Shown here: in pieces, positions 46,103 through 58,419 of the stretch
Layout of the letters: each line of letters starts with the position of its first letter
Numbering within the stretch: position 1 is the first letter of the stretch
Assembly: GCA_010093485.1 (NCBI GenBank)
Contig: MU001493.1
Coordinates: forward strand, 2,840,937-2,904,936
Length of the DNA stretch: 64,000 bases
Source: Karstenula rhodostoma CBS 690.94
Taxonomy: Eukaryota; Ascomycota; Dothideomycetes; Pleosporales; Didymosphaeriaceae
Reading direction: 5' to 3'
Program-made: the position numbers and the translations under genes
Notes under the pieces: generated by a model
What the model saw: only the letters and a program-made list of their open reading frames with translations
Database searches by the model: none
Told to the model about the DNA's origin: nothing

Positions 46103-47181
46103 ATGTCTCTCACGAACTCCCGATTTTACGAGGAGAAGTACCCTGAGGTGGAGAGCTTCGTCATGGTGAACGTGAAGCAGATCGCCGAAATGGGTGCCTA
46201 CGTCAAGCTGCTCGAGTACGGTGGGTAAAGGAAAATATGTATTGGCGGCCGGTCCTAATGTTGGCAGACAACATCGACGGCATGATCCTGCTCTCCGAAC
46301 TCTCGCGACGACGTATTCGTTCGATCCAGAAGCTCATTCGCGTTGGCCGGAACGAAGTCGTCGTGGTGCTGCGTGTGGACAAGGACAAGGGCTATATCGA
46401 TTTGTCGAAGCGCCGTGTGTCTCCCGAAGATATCATCAAGTGCGAAGAGCGGTACAACAAGTCTAAGATGGTGCATTCCATCATGCGCCACGTCGCCGAG
46501 AAGACCAACACACCCATCCAGGAGCTGTACGAGAACATCGGCTGGCCGCTGAACAAGAAGTACGGACACTCGATCGACGCCTTCAAGCTCTCCATCACCA
46601 ACCCCGATGTGTGGAAGGATGTCACCTTCCCTAACGACGTGGTCAAGGAGGAGTTGCAGACATACATCGGCAAGAGGCTCACACCGCAGCCCACCAAGGT
46701 GCGGTCGGATATTGAGGGTAGGTCTCGCGATGCACGCGCAGAGAATATGGCTAACGGTTGCAGTGACGTGCTTCGGATACGAGGGCATCGACGCCGTCAA
46801 GGAGGCTCTGCGAACCGCCGAGGCAAAGAACACACAGGAGACACAGGTCAAGGTGAAGCTGGTTTCACCGCCGCTATACGGTATGGCGCCTTTGCTCAAC
46901 TTGCACCGTGCGCAAGGCTAATTCTGGCAGTCCTCACATCCCAGTGTCTCGACAAGAGCATTGGTATCCAGGTCCTGGAGCAGGCGATCGAGGATATCAA
47001 AGCGAGCATAACAAAAGCAGGCGGCGACTGCTCGGTCAAGATGGCGCCGAAGGCCGTTACGGAGAACGACGATGCGGAGCTCGCAGCGCTCATGGAGAAG
47101 AGGGAGCGCGAGAACCAGGAAGTCAGCGGCGACGAAGACGAGAGCACGAGCGACGAGGGCGGCGTGGCCGAGGCCGACTAA
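46103..47181 (+). CDS. SUI2: Translation initiation factor eIF2, alpha subunit
   Basis: Predicted 311-residue protein, usual length, from exons 46103-46220, 46268-46717, 46764-46880 and 46931-47181. As part of eIF2 it carries initiator tRNA to the ribosome; its phosphorylation shuts translation down under stress. The N-terminal S1 domain reads [40 protein letters not shown]; the serine in ELSRRR (residue 52 counting Met) is the Gcn2-type phosphosite. The helical middle has [20 protein letters not shown], and the third and fourth exons give [16 protein letters not shown] and [20 protein letters not shown]. The C-terminus is the normal acidic tail. All joints are in phase 1 with GT-AG borders (introns 47, 46 and 50 nt). 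Confidence 0.95.
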
Positions 47182-47713
47182 GCGGTGGTTGCTGGTTCGA
47201 AACGGTCGTCAAAAGTGAGCATCTGGCGTTCGGTAGAGGTTCTGGACAAGGCGTCGTGAGTGGCCTCAGCGTAGATTGTGTACGCTATCATGCATGTGCT
47301 CGCGTGGTATGACAGGATATCAAGCGCACCGGAAAGGTGTTGCAACTTGTATATTTTTCTTTCAATCCAGTCCTCGGACATTGATTCAGATGGGCGCGCA
47401 TACACGGAGGAGGGCAAGGGGTTTGTGAAGAGGCGCGTTCACGCGAATGCGGGAAGCTTGGGCCAGTGGGGTCGATCGCTCGCGATATGACGAAGCTTGC
47501 TTTGGGGAGCTCCGCTGTCGAACCAGGTTATCTAGCGCAACCAAGTTTCGCAACAACAAGGCCAACTCCTCAGCAGTTCCGTGACACGTGCCGATCTTGT
47601 CCTATAACCTTGCGGAAGACCTCTCGCTTGATCAATCATCTCTATTCTCGCGTACGACCGCGGCTTTTACCCGTCACAGCACCTAGCGGAGCTCTGTCAA
47701 GCTCCCCGCCGCC
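47182..47713. other. Intergenic region between eIF2-alpha and YVC1-like genes
   Basis: 3' UTR of eIF2-alpha and promoter of the channel gene, same strand. No other feature seen. Confidence 0.55.
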
Positions 47714-49692
47714 ATGGTACGATGGGGCAAGCTCTTCAATTCAGACGGCCACGATAGGCGACACCGACTCCAGGATGAGATGCGATCGCGTCAGTTAAAC
47801 CACGATGCTTCAAGCTGTGTACTTTCTGACAGGAGCCAGTGCTGCCCACGCGCCGCGAACGTCCTCCACCGCCGCCCATGCCACCGAAAGAGGTCACCAA
47901 GGTCGCGCTCCGCCTCAAGCACCAACTCGAACAAGTGATACCGTGCGAGCTTGAAGAAGAGCTGGTCACCAAACCGCACAGCCACGTTCTGACGCCAGCC
48001 GTCCTCGCGACCGCAAAGGAGGCCGGCGGGGAAGACTACGCCGCATGCGTAGTATACTGTCTGCTGGTGGTACAGAAATGGTTCAAGAGACAGGCGCTGG
48101 CGGAGTTGTGGGATGCTGACCTTCACGAGGTCCGCGCGGCAGCTGCAGAAACTCTGGCCAAGCGCATCATCGAGGACGAGGAAGACCACAACTACCTCAT
48201 GGAGCACATCCTACTCAAGAGGTACTCCATCTTCGTCGACGGCGAACCCACGGCCCCTGCCAACGTCATCGAGCGCGCTGTAGACTTGCATGCCCTGACC
48301 GTCATTGGATCTTCTGGTTATCAGAAGTGTATACAGCATCTGTGGAGGGGCTGGCTGGTGCAGGATGACGAAGATCCCAGTCGGTTCGTCCACTACGAGA
48401 AGAAGACGAATACATCTTACTGGGCGCACTTGGACCCCGACCGCATGAGAGTCCCACGATACCAGAACGCCCTTCAGATTGCCATCTCCGTCGCCTACCT
48501 TGCTCTCTACACAGGTGCCATCAACACCATCAATCCCTCAGGCGATCTCGATACGGTAGAAGTACTGTTGTACATTTTCACTCTTGGCTTCATATGTGAC
48601 GAGACATCCAAGTTGTGGAAGGTCGGCCGCTACTACATTGGCTTCTGGAACGTGTTCAACACCACTCTATACGCGCTTCTGGCGACTTCCTTCGTCCTGC
48701 GCATGTGTGCGTACGGAGCAGGACACGACGATGAAAAGCGAGGGCACTACAATACGCTCAGCTATGATTTCCTCGCCTTCGGAGCGCCCATGTTCTGGAT
48801 GCGGCTCTTGTTGTACCTCGACACCTTCCGCTTCTTCGGCGCCATGCTCGTCGTGCTCAAGGTAATGATGCGCGAATCGCTCATCTTCTTCGCGCTCCTC
48901 ATCGTTGTCATAATCGGCTTCCTGCAAGCTTTTGTCGGCCTCGATCTCACCGACAACTCGCTCCAAGACTCTGGTTTCGTCATCCAAGCTATGCTCAACG
49001 CGATCATGCAGAGCCCCGAGTTCGATGGCTTCGAGCGCTTCCAGCATCCCTTTGGGTTGATTCTTTACTACATCTTTACCTTCGTGGTCATGGTCATCCT
49101 GCTCAATGTTCTCATTGCGCTGTACAATTCGGCCTACGAAGACATCACCGAGAACGCCCTCGACGAGTACATGGCGCTCTTCTCTCAGAAAACAATGCAA
49201 TTCGTGCGCGCGCCCGACGAAAACGTCTTCATCGCGCCCTTCAACCTCATCGAGATGCTGTGCCTTATTCTGCCCTTCGAATGGTGGCTCCCACGGGAAT
49301 CCTACGACCGCTTGAACGACTACGTCATGGGCTTCATCTATAGTCCGCTGTTGATTGTGACAGCGTGGCTGGAGACGCGCGCAGCACACACTGTGCAGAC
49401 CAACAGGAACCGCGGAGAAGACGACGACGATGTCATCCAGGAGTGGGAGCAGGTCATGGGCGAATGCGACTTCGAGGCCGACGGCTGGGACAAGAAGGTG
49501 CAGCAGACGAAGCCGAATGTGGAGTTCGACACGGCGGTGCTTGAGGTCCGTAAATTGCAGCAGGAGGTCTCGGAGTTGAAGGAGATCCTGCTCGAGCTTA
49601 AGGACAAGGCAAATTGGGGAAGTGATACGTTGAAAGAGAGCAAACTGGAGGAGAAGGGCGAGAGCAGCGAGAACGTCGCGAGGGAGGAGTAA
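47714..49692 (+). CDS. YVC1: YVC1-type vacuolar TRP cation channel
   Basis: Predicted 642-residue channel from exons 47714-47789 and 47840-49692. Yvc1 releases calcium from the vacuole under osmotic stress. The start (MVRWGKLF) and the joint leading into LLPTRRERPPPPPMPPKEVTKVALRLKHQLEQVIP fit fungal family members. A cytosolic helical domain covers roughly the first 220 residues. Six membrane segments follow, including NALQIAISVAYLALYTGAI, VEVLLYIFTLGFICDE, VFNTTLYALLATSFVLRM, MLVVLKVMMRESLIFFALLIVVIIGFLQAF and the last helix ILYYIFTFVVMVILLNVLIALYNSAY; the pore loop lies in SGFVIQAMLNAIMQSPEF. A WW-like or acidic stretch precedes the first helix. The tail has an acidic DDDD run and a coiled coil (VRKLQQEVSELKEILLELKDK). 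The intron is 50 nt. Confidence 0.9.
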
Positions 49693-50222
49693 GTGCGTAG
49701 GCCTTCTTTAAATCTGACTGCGTTGTTGTCGGCTTGGGCCAGGCGAAATGCGAGATTGGCATGTATGATAGATGAGACCGGGAAGACAGATGACGGGAAT
49801 GTGAAGACGGTTGATGGGAGTGGGGACTTTGATTAATGGATTAGCACGCGCTATTGTTATTCTACACTTTCAACTAAAAATTATTGTTGTTGTGCAAATG
49901 AACATGCTACCTGAGATAAGTGAGGAACGTTTTCCCAGATATTAATGAGTGAAATGAAACAGCCTCTACGGATGACGCACATTCGGTCCCATAACATAAC
50001 CCTAGAAAGTTCAGGATCTCACCGATCGACCTTGGTCGTATCCAGCAACGTGAATCTTCAACCGCCTAAGTAGAACTCACCATATGTCCAAGCTCCTGAT
50101 CGATCGTAAATTCAAGTCATTCCGAAACGGGCTAGCGCAATGAAACTCGATGAACGCGACCGTGCCATCACCCACTCCCATCCACACCACATCAATCCGC
50201 CACAACGAAGCTCACAACGCTC
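49693..50222. other. Intergenic region between YVC1-like and MutY-type genes
   Basis: 3' UTR and promoter sequence. The last part (50150-50222) is open in frame with the MutY-type gene, so translation might start slightly upstream in another frame, but no family support exists. Confidence 0.5.
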
Positions 50223-52047
50223 ATGCGCGTCATGTCGAAAAGCAAAAACTTAACAACGCGTGCAAAACCCAAAACAAAATCCAAACCCGCAACTCCCCCG
50301 GCGTTTACGAAGCCAGCGTTACCCCAACCTACAGCAGTCCCCCCCTCACGCGCCCACGCATCGGCGTACCACTACCCGCTCCTAATCGAAGATGGAGTTG
50401 TAGGAAAAGAGCTGTTGAGGTGGTTCGAAGGCATCGAGGAGGTGAGGAACATGCCGTGGCGCAAGAAGTGGCTTGATCCTGCAGAGTGCGAGGGCGGGGA
50501 GGAGTTTGGGAGCTTGTTGGAGAGGCGCGCATACGAGGTATGGGTTAGTGAAGTTAGTGAGTATAATCCAAAAAGTGGTTGCTCTGGCGCGTGGTGCGGC
50601 ATGACTTACACGCGCTGACGCGGAGTCACGTGCATCCAAATCTTGGTTAGGATGGAAGTACTAAGACTGTGCAGTGTTACAACAAACCCGCGTCTCGACG
50701 GTGATACCGTACTTCAATACCTGGATTTCGAAATGGCCAACCGTGGACGCCCTCGCTGAGGCTTCGCACGATGACGTGCTCTCCGTCTGGAAAGGCTTGG
50801 GTTACTATTCCCGCGCGACACGCCTGCATGACGGTGCCAAAGTCGTGGTGTCGGCAAAAGATGGACCTTGCAAGATTCCCAGCGGTGTTGACGCGCTGCA
50901 GAAGATCCCGGGTATCGGCAGGTACACTGCGGGAGCCGTATCCAGCATTGCTTTCGGCGAAGCAGAACCAGTGCTCGATGGCAATGTTGCACGTGTACTA
51001 AGTCGTCAGCTAGGCCTTTACGTCGATGCGAAAGACAAGAAGAGCACTGATGTATTATGGGAGGTCGCAGATGTGCTGGTGAAGAGCGTAGCGGGGTATC
51101 CCGACGAAGGGCGAAGCAGCATCCCTGGACAGTGGAACCAAGCACTCATGGAGCTGGGCTCCACCATCTGCACGCCGCGACCTAAATGCGACGAGTGTCC
51201 TATCCGGCGGACATGCAGGGTGTACGCCGAGGGGGAAACGCTTTCGCTCAAGAAAGCCGCCGTGACCACAGTCGTGCCGGATATTGAAGACGCATGTACG
51301 CTGTGCCTGCAACTCGACACCGAGGACCTCGCCACCGCGCCCGAAGATGCCGGCGACGACGAAGACGACGCACCGCCCAAGCCGGTGAAGAGGCGGAAGG
51401 TAGAAACCAAACCAGCAAACACCATATCAAACTACTTCTCTTCCCGGATGACTCCAAAACCGAAACCAGAACCTGCAACACCCGCATCCAGCGACGCCAG
51501 TCTGCAACCCACCACCGACCCTTCCACCAAAAGGAAGATACCCACTCCCACCCCCGCCCAGACAAAAGCAATAGCAACATACTGCTCCCTCTTCCCAAAG
51601 AAGATGCCGAAGAAAGCCGTCCCCGAAGAAGACGCCGTCGTCTGCGTTATCTCAGCTCCCGCTACACGCTCCTTGGACAAGCGTCGCTGGCTAATCGAGC
51701 AGCGCCCGGCGAAAGGTCTGCTCGCCTCTCTGTGGCAGTTCCCGCAACAGACACTCCCACCCGCCATCAAGCACACCGCCGCGTCACGAAAAGCCACAGC
51801 CCGTGCGTACGTCGAGAGTCTCGGTCTGGGGTCTTTGGACGGGCGCGACGCCCGGGAGCTCGGTTCGCTGGTGCATGTTTTCACGCATTTGAAGCTGACG
51901 ATGTATGTGGTTCACATCGGGCTTGAGACCGATGGGGAAATACTCGAGGGCGCGCCGGCGCGGAAATGGGTCGCCACGGAGGATATGGGGGGCGAGACGT
52001 TGTCGACTGGGATGCGGCGGTGTTGGGAATTAGTAGCCGCGACATAG
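50223..52047 (+). CDS. myh1: MutY-type adenine DNA glycosylase
   Basis: Removes adenine mispaired with 8-oxoguanine in base excision repair. Predicted 568 residues from exons 50223-50556 and 50675-52047. The joint restores WVSEVMLQQTRVSTVIPYF, the family signature. The helix-hairpin-helix motif is LQKIPGIGRYTAGAVSSIAFGE with the catalytic Asp in VLDGNVARVL. The iron-sulphur cluster ligands are four Cys in CTPRPKCDECPIRRTC. The C-terminal half has the Nudix-like recognition domain (RRWLIEQRPAKGLLASLWQFPQ and LVHVFTHLKLTMYV). Between them lies an acidic, Pro/Lys-rich linker of over 100 residues with a basic stretch KPVKRRKVE that could be a nuclear signal, and ISNYFSSR, which looks like a PCNA-interaction motif (inference). 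The start is uncertain: an in-frame ATG at 50232 is equally good. Confidence 0.9.
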
Positions 52048-52458
52048 GGCTAGGTAGGTAATACAGGCAATGAGTATGCGTATTAAACATTGAGAGTACC
52101 TTTCTCACCAGGCAATATGGACAGTTCGGGATACTTTGGCAATTAGATCGAAGCGATAGGTACTCCGTCTGATGAAGAGACGTTCACATTGAGCTAATCT
52201 GGAGTCCGCGTTGCAAAAGCACGCGAAAACCCCATAATCAATCAACCGAGCGAATCGGGAGTGGGACGTGAAGATTCAAGGAGTAATAAAGCAAACAAAT
52301 TTGAAATATGTATAAAAAGGCCTCTAGTCGTTCCAGCTTGCTGTCACGATAGGTATCTGCCCCCCTTGACCGCAATACACTTGTCCAGCAAATGCTCCCA
52401 GTTGACCCATGCTCTGGCACCTTGCAACAATTTGGACAAAGCAAACTCCTTCGATGGA
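52048..52458. other. Convergent intergenic region
   Basis: 3' UTRs of the MutY-type gene and of the minus-strand secreted-protein gene. Nothing else recognised. Confidence 0.55.
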
Positions 52459-53860
52459 CTAGGTTGACTTCAGGATGGGCCCTGACAGACGAGCACCAGC
52501 CATCCACACCTCGTAAGCGCCCGTTGCTGAGTCGTACGAAGCGATAATTTTTCCATGGTAGTCGCTGTAGGAATTCGAAGCTTTAGCAGCATCTTGTGGA
52601 TTGCTGTATTCAACAAGTGTTGGCTGGCTTGCTGGGAGATCGGGGACAAGCTTATCGATGATTGACGCCATCTTCCGACCGCTGTCGACGTAATTTTGTC
52701 CTTCGCCTACTCTGCCATCCCAGACGAAGACGGCTGCTTGTGGCCTGTTTGCTGAATCGAACGGATTGGAAGACCCAGACATGACACCTTTGGTCCCTGT
52801 CAGGGGTATGAACCCAGAGTGAGGATATGGGAGTTCCGAAGTCCTCACGATTTCGTCTCGAGAGATAAATTGCAGAAGACTTTCCACGTAATCCTCTTTC
52901 GCCTTGGAATGTGCAAGTCCTAGAGATTGCAACGGATTTGTGAACGCATTGTCAAATAGAGAAGGGAGGCCTTCGTACGCCTTGTCGGTGATATGAGCTT
53001 GCCAGTGATGTGTCTATCGTCAAGTTAGTATCTTACAAACACGTTTTAAAGTTCTCTTGAACTGCTAACGAAGCTCACTCACCATGTAGATACCGACGTC
53101 TGACACCACAACCACCGATGCACACCCGTACAAACCCTGCAGGGCGACGAATTTGGTACCTTCGCCGAGCTCTGACCACCTGACGAAGAATGAGGTGGTT
53201 TGTTTGTCTTCCCCGTGATTAATATCGAGAATTTTGGGTGCAGAATTCCAGACGTCGCTTGTCCATTTGGCAAGCCCCGCTGCTGTCTTCTCTTCAGGAC
53301 TGGAAGAAGCAGCCCGACGGGATAAAGATAAGCTACGGCGAGAGACCGATCCAGTAGATTTGCGACCACTCTTTTTTCCTTTTTTGGAAGTTGGCGCCCC
53401 TACTTTCCTGCATTTGGTGCACTTTGTCACTCCGCAGCCCTTAGTAGGGAAAAGAACTTCGAGATTTCTCTTGGCTTTGGCCTTCCCTCTGTTCTTACTC
53501 CTCCCCTTTCCGTGGGCTGGGGTCTTTTTGCCGTTTACGTGGGTTTTCTTATGGCTAGGCTTAGCCTTCTTTCTGCTCTTGCTCTTGCCCTCGCTTTAAG
53601 GCTTGTTCACCTTGGTCGTGGTATTTTTACGGTCACCTCTAGCCCCCCCTGGGAGTAATTTAGGATTCATCATGGTTCTTCGTGGCCTCAAACACAGCTG
53701 GGATACCTGGGGTAACGACGTCAACGACCGATCTGGCGATGTAACTGTAGGTAGAGGTTGTTGCTACAGCCTGAGTGTCGCTTTTAGTTTTATCGAGAGC
53801 CCGAGGCGAAGCGCTAAGGAAAAAGAGCGAAGCTAGGAAAAACGCCTTAGTGATCCTCAT
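52459..53860 (-). CDS. Secreted protein of unknown function with Lys-rich segment
   Basis: Family not named, although the wording LQGLYGCASVVVVSDVGIYMTHHWQ resembles uncharacterised secreted proteins common in filamentous fungi. The last exon is 52459-53013 and the one before it ends at 53083; that joint is in phase and well supported. Upstream, the same frame runs to about 53593 through a very basic segment (KSKSRKKAKPSHKKTH, GKAKAKRN) with C-x2-C (KCTKCRK) and KKGKKSGRKST. A signal peptide, MRITKAFFLASLFFLSASPRA, starts at 53860 in another frame, and an intron must join it to the basic exon; I could not fix that joint. The C-terminal part (GFIPLTGTKGVMSGSSNPFD, QAAVFVWDGR) is globular-looking. 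If the N-terminal exon belongs elsewhere, the gene starts nearer 53600. Confidence 0.55.
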
Positions 53861-54902
53861 CTTGGACTTCGATGTGCTGCTCTGCAGTAAACTGATGGGG
53901 AAGGGCCCAATGGAGAATTGTTCTTGAATAAGAGAAGCGAAGGCAAGCAGGTAAAAAACATCAGGACAATAAGCCAAAGCAAAGTAGAATAGCAAAGTAT
54001 TGGATGTATGAATTGGAAGAGGTAATTCTTGAGTTTAATATACTACTTTTTGCGTGTTTGCTGGTCTCATGGAGCGAGAAAACTACTCCGACGGCACAGT
54101 ATACCATTCGGAGTCCGACGAAGACAACCTCGCCTCAAACCGCACAGTGGAACCTTCCAACAAAACTATCAGATCGCGCAAAGATGCACCGCCATCTTGA
54201 GTTATCCTTGTTTCGTATAATCATTGATAGTGTCATGTAGCGGAGGAAACCTCCAGATGTCACCTATAGCACATCTCAACGGCCACCTCTCATTAAATCA
54301 CATCCATCTCTTACAACACTACCCAATTGCTCACTAAGACGCTCTAAAGAAGATCTCCTAAAGCAGGCGGAACGCTTTCTGCCTTGAATACCTTGTATGA
54401 CTATCCAGTCGGACTGTACTTCGAGATGATGCATGTTCAACCAGCTTAGTTCCTTCCGAATGAAACGTCCTAACACAACCCAGTCTCACTGTGTAGGTTC
54501 TAGGGGCATTTACTTGTGCGAACAAAATAGCGAGCATGTCATACTATCGCTGCACTACCATGATGCTCGGTGATTCAACTTGTACTTCGGACCTGCCTTG
54601 TCCGTACACATCATACGCCGTCCGCCATTGGTTGCTGACTGTTTGTGAACGAAGCCGAGGATGATGTTTCATACGCCGCCCGACTGCATTTTTGGACTGG
54701 GGCAAATTCCATCCATGGAACGGCAAAGTGGCACCACACCAGCCGCTAAGGTTCTCCACTAGGCAACAGCTCCGCCCCGACCCTGCTTAGATTGTGCTTG
54801 GATTAACCGCCCGCCTCCAAGAGTATTCAACGTCCCGATAATACAACGAGACTTGATTAAACATCAAAATACGAATCAGTCGTGGCCAATCTACCAGACA
54901 GG
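53861..54902. other. Intergenic region
   Basis: About 1 kb without a supported gene; short frames on both strands only. Promoters of the secreted-protein gene (-) and the ankyrin gene (+) must lie here. Confidence 0.5.
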
Positions 54903-55412
54903 ATGTCACAGGAATCGCAGCATCCACCAGCATCAGCAAACAACGAAGATCATACCCAGGAGCCTTTACCCAGATCGCCATTGATCACAGAACCAATCTC
55001 CAACCATAGCGTCTCAACAATGTTGTCCGCCGTACGCACTGCTATTGAGAATGGCGCAGACGTCAATGCATTGGATACCGAACCGAACCGAGCATATAAC
55101 GAAGGACGACCCCTCGACGCTTGTTTAACAGCGCACCACATGCCAAGTGGCAAGAGCATCATTGAAAACCTACCAGTCATCGAACTGCTCTTAGAACATG
55201 GCGCCGATCCGCGGCTCTGGTCTGAATCGACCACAATCCTGGGCATGCCGATTGTGCAGGCGATCACGAGCGCCAAAGACGAGCGCATAACGGGGGAAGC
55301 GAAAGCATTTTGGAAACGTCTTTTGAAGCTATTTGAGGAGGCTATTGAAAGGCTCGACGCAAAAAAGAGGGAGACAGCTGGAGCAGAGGAACGGGGGGAA
55401 GATGGAGAATGA
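54903..55412 (+). CDS. Small ankyrin-repeat protein
   Basis: Intronless, 169 residues. One clear ankyrin-like unit (LSAVRTAIENGADVNALDTEPNR) and a second (NLPVIELLLEHGADPRLW) lie in the middle, with a polar start and a charged helical C-terminus (FWKRLLKLFEEAIERLDAKKRE). It resembles the many small stand-alone ankyrin genes of fungal genomes; no partner or role can be read. ATG at 54903 preferred over the upstream GTG of the same frame. Confidence 0.6.
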   Translation: MSQESQHPPASANNEDHTQEPLPRSPLITEPISNHSVSTMLSAVRTAIENGADVNALDTEPNRAYNEGRPLDACLTAHHMPSGKSIIENLPVIELLLEHGADPRLWSESTTILGMPIVQAITSAKDERITGEAKAFWKRLLKLFEEAIERLDAKKRETAGAEERGEDGE

Positions 55413-56750
55413 ATGCTAAGATTCTCGACAAAGGGCATAATACTGCTTTTCTCTGCCGCCCAGACCGAGATTATGGGGATGCACGGTACTTCTTTGCCGA
55501 TGTTTTCATGACTGTGACCCTACAGTAACACGAAATGAATATTCCCGGCTGAAATCATTCACAATTTACGACCTAGATCAACTAGCATCTGTTTTCTGGA
55601 GTCAGTGTCTTGAAACTGCTGTTGTTTGAGAGACATTCCTCTTCACCAATTTGGGTTGAAACCATGCCGCGTGACTCTCACGTTGAGATACCAAAGTATA
55701 ATCTAGTAATTAAGCCTATATATATATTGTATACGATCACTATGAGGGTGGGTAAATCAATGAAGCAAGGGGGACAAAAAAGCGCGTTGTGCTTTGCCAA
55801 TGCACGAACAATATATTGTAGAGATTCACTATGAGGTAGGGTGACTTGATAAAGTAGGGGGGGGACAAAAAGGCGCGTTGTGCTTTGCCAATGCACGAAC
55901 AAAGGGGGACCAAAAAAGCGGCTAAGGCTTGTATTAAGCTTATGTGCAGAATGCTTCGGAAGGACTACACTTTAAAACCACATACTCAGAAGAGCTCTAC
56001 GCCGCTCACTCCCATTCAAAACTTGACTTGCAATCCCTACCCGATACTAAAACCACTTGCAACCGCAAAAAAGATAGTCGAAGCAGCATACGTAGCGCCA
56101 CAGAACAATATCAACGCCGGATAGTTCATTCCACCTCCGACCCCAAGTACGCTTCCCGATACGGGCACTCCTACCAACGTCGCAAAGCCCACATCACCAT
56201 GTCTAGCAGAGATCATGAACCGAATAATTTGAGGTTTCTCAGTTACTTCCTGTTGGTGTGTGTGGTAGAAGATTTGGAAACGCTGCTAGGGCGAGAATGC
56301 TGTAGGCAAGAAAGCTGAGTACGATAGAAAGTATTCCATAACGGGTGAAATGCAGTGCGGAGAACCCAGCCCAGTGAATCCTAATACAACATCGGTTAGC
56401 GGGTCTGTTCGAGTAGCGAATACGGTGTATTAGTCGTGAGTCAAAGGACCAATAGATGAAAGGGTGAGGTGGGCAGCGCAGCAACCTTCCGGCTTGCCAC
56501 TACCCCTCAATACCGAGACGTCATAGTTCCTCCCACTCAACTCCAATTTATTCGACCGCTTGGTTTTGTCAACGGTTGTTCCATCTAGTGAGTACAGCGC
56601 CGAGGGAGCCACAACCCCAACGGCTCGACGCACACAGCTTCCACGTGGCATGCTGAATCCTCAGCCTTACGCAACGCGGCGCAACTCTGATCCAGCCCAT
56701 ACCCTCTTGATCCCCTTCGCTTGTGATTACTATACTCCATGTTACTTTTG
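55413..56750. other. Intergenic region with tandem repeat
   Basis: Contains the tandem duplication at 55737-55918 (separate entry). A 124-codon frame at 55944-56318 follows it but has no domain and is not supported. The right end is the GNAT gene promoter. Confidence 0.5.
55737..55918 (+). repeat. Tandem duplication of a roughly 90-bp unit
   Basis: Two adjacent units each begin with TCACTATGAGG, continue with a variable GTGGGTAAAT / TAGGGTGACTT stretch, and end with GGGGGACAAAAA then GCGCGTTGTGCTTTGCCAAT and GCACGAACAA; a third partial copy (AGGGGGACCAAAAAAGCGG) follows. The closing 40 bp are nearly identical between units while the middle is not. This looks like the end of a small transposable element, duplicated, but I cannot name it. 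Confidence 0.75.
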
Positions 56751-57258
56751 ATGGCTGTCACTGTCACTCCTCTCACGCAGCAAGACCACACCCAGTGGGC
56801 CACGCTATGGCGACAGTACCTCTCCGAAACAGCAACCACCACGCTTCCAGACTCTCAGTTGCACTCCACATTCACGCGTCTTGTAGCCCCAGATGGCGAC
56901 ATCCATGGCCTGGTACTTCACGACTCCGAGACTGACAACTTGCTTGGCCTTGCAAATTTCACCAGGCTGGCGAGTCCGTGGTCAGAGAAGGGTATCTGCT
57001 ATATGAGCGGTGAGTAGGGACTAGTGTACTGCACGCAACGCCGTAGTAACGACGCATGCGACAGACCTCTTCGTGGCGGAGAACGAAAGAAGCAAGGGAT
57101 ACGAGAGGATGCTGATGGACGCAGTTGCAGAAGCGGGAAGAAGATTCAATTGCCGGAGAGTGAGCTGGATTACGCAAACGGATAATGCTGTAGCGCGGCG
57201 ACTGTACGACAAACTCGCAACGAGCAAAGACGTGTATTATCGCTGGGACTTGGAGTGA
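56751..57258 (+). CDS. GNAT-family N-acetyltransferase
   Basis: Predicted 150-residue enzyme from exons 56751-57009 and 57065-57258, joined in phase 1 (intron 55 nt). It transfers an acetyl group from acetyl-CoA to an amine. The start VTPLTQQDHTQWATLWRQYL, the middle GLANFTRLASPWSEKGICYMSDLFVAENERSKGYERMLMDAV (with the acetyl-CoA loop in place of R/Q-x-x-G-x-G, here RSKGY) and the end VSWITQTDNAVARRLYDKLATSKDVYYRW are typical of small fungal GNATs. Length is normal. The substrate is unknown. The start is the second ATG of the frame, because the first (56739 frame) adds only a short hydrophobic LLL stretch. Confidence 0.8.
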
Positions 57259-58419
57259 GGGTTAAGGTGGTTGTCCGAGCTGAAGGTACAGGCTACAAGG
57301 CACAACATCTTCTGTGGTGATGCTCTCGCATGGCTAGCTCTTCATGACTACTCGCTTTTACAAGTTGGGGTTATTGGTCAGATGACCTTTGAATTGGGAA
57401 AGAGTGTTCTTTCTCCATGCCCACCTGCCATTAAGCATCCAGTGGCGCTTTTCAATCGAAGAAGATACAGTCTAGAGTAACCAACATATAAGTCAGCAGA
57501 GACTATGTTGTTCGTGCTTCCCAGCCCTACGTGTAGGTCCTCTAGTTCGATCTACCTTACTAGATTTCTCTTCCCGACCCCTGCTCCCCAGGCACAGCTA
57601 CCTATACCACGTGAGGTATGCCACAACGAGCATCTAAACTCGCAGAGGTTATCCTTCCGGAGGAAAGAGCGTAGAGATGGTGAAATATATTAGGGGCTGG
57701 CCTAATTCAATGCCATACTCATCACATTACATCCATAAGCCTCAAACACCACACTTCCCCACGCCAACATATCCCAACTTTCCAACGAACATCCTCCTAA
57801 CACCTTCAGCCGCTCACACACGCCCCAGCCTCTTCCTCAATCACTATCAAACACAGAAATCCGCTCCTGGACTACATACTCACCTACCTACCACACCCAC
57901 TCTCCAGCCCACACCTTACACCTCCCCCCTACCCACCCGGCAGACCTCAACATCACACCACACCACACCACAGCACCCCCACCATAACATCCCCACCCCA
58001 TCAACATACCACACACCCAGCCCAAGCAACCCTCACAACCCCCACCGAATCGAAAAGAAATACCCCATGCACACACAACACACATCAGCTATTTCCCGCA
58101 CGCAACCCCTTCCTCAAAGCACTCCAGCACGCCCCATCCCAACCCAACCCACCACTATTATACCACTCCGCTCTACCCTACCTATACCAAAACACGCCAT
58201 TGCGTCGTCATGCAGGCAGGCAGACCCCCACCCCGCTAGAACTAGCGTCTCGCGTGTGTATCCACAGCGCTAGCGGGAAAGGGGCATAGTCCGTTTCGAG
58301 ATTTAACGTGAAACGTTCTGGAAAACAAACCGTGTGGGTCGGTGGGTAGCAAGAGTTGCGGTGGGGCGGGTGGAGTAGGTAGGGGTAGGGGTGGGAGGTG
58401 TGACGCTCGTCGCTGGGGG

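Noticed and set aside
55944..56318. Plus-strand 124-codon frame after the tandem repeat
   Set aside because: Low-complexity, no domain, adjacent to repeat-derived DNA.
57677..58273. 198-codon Pro/Thr/His-rich frame
   Set aside because: Product of the C/A-rich strand skew; no stop codons simply because T and G are scarce.
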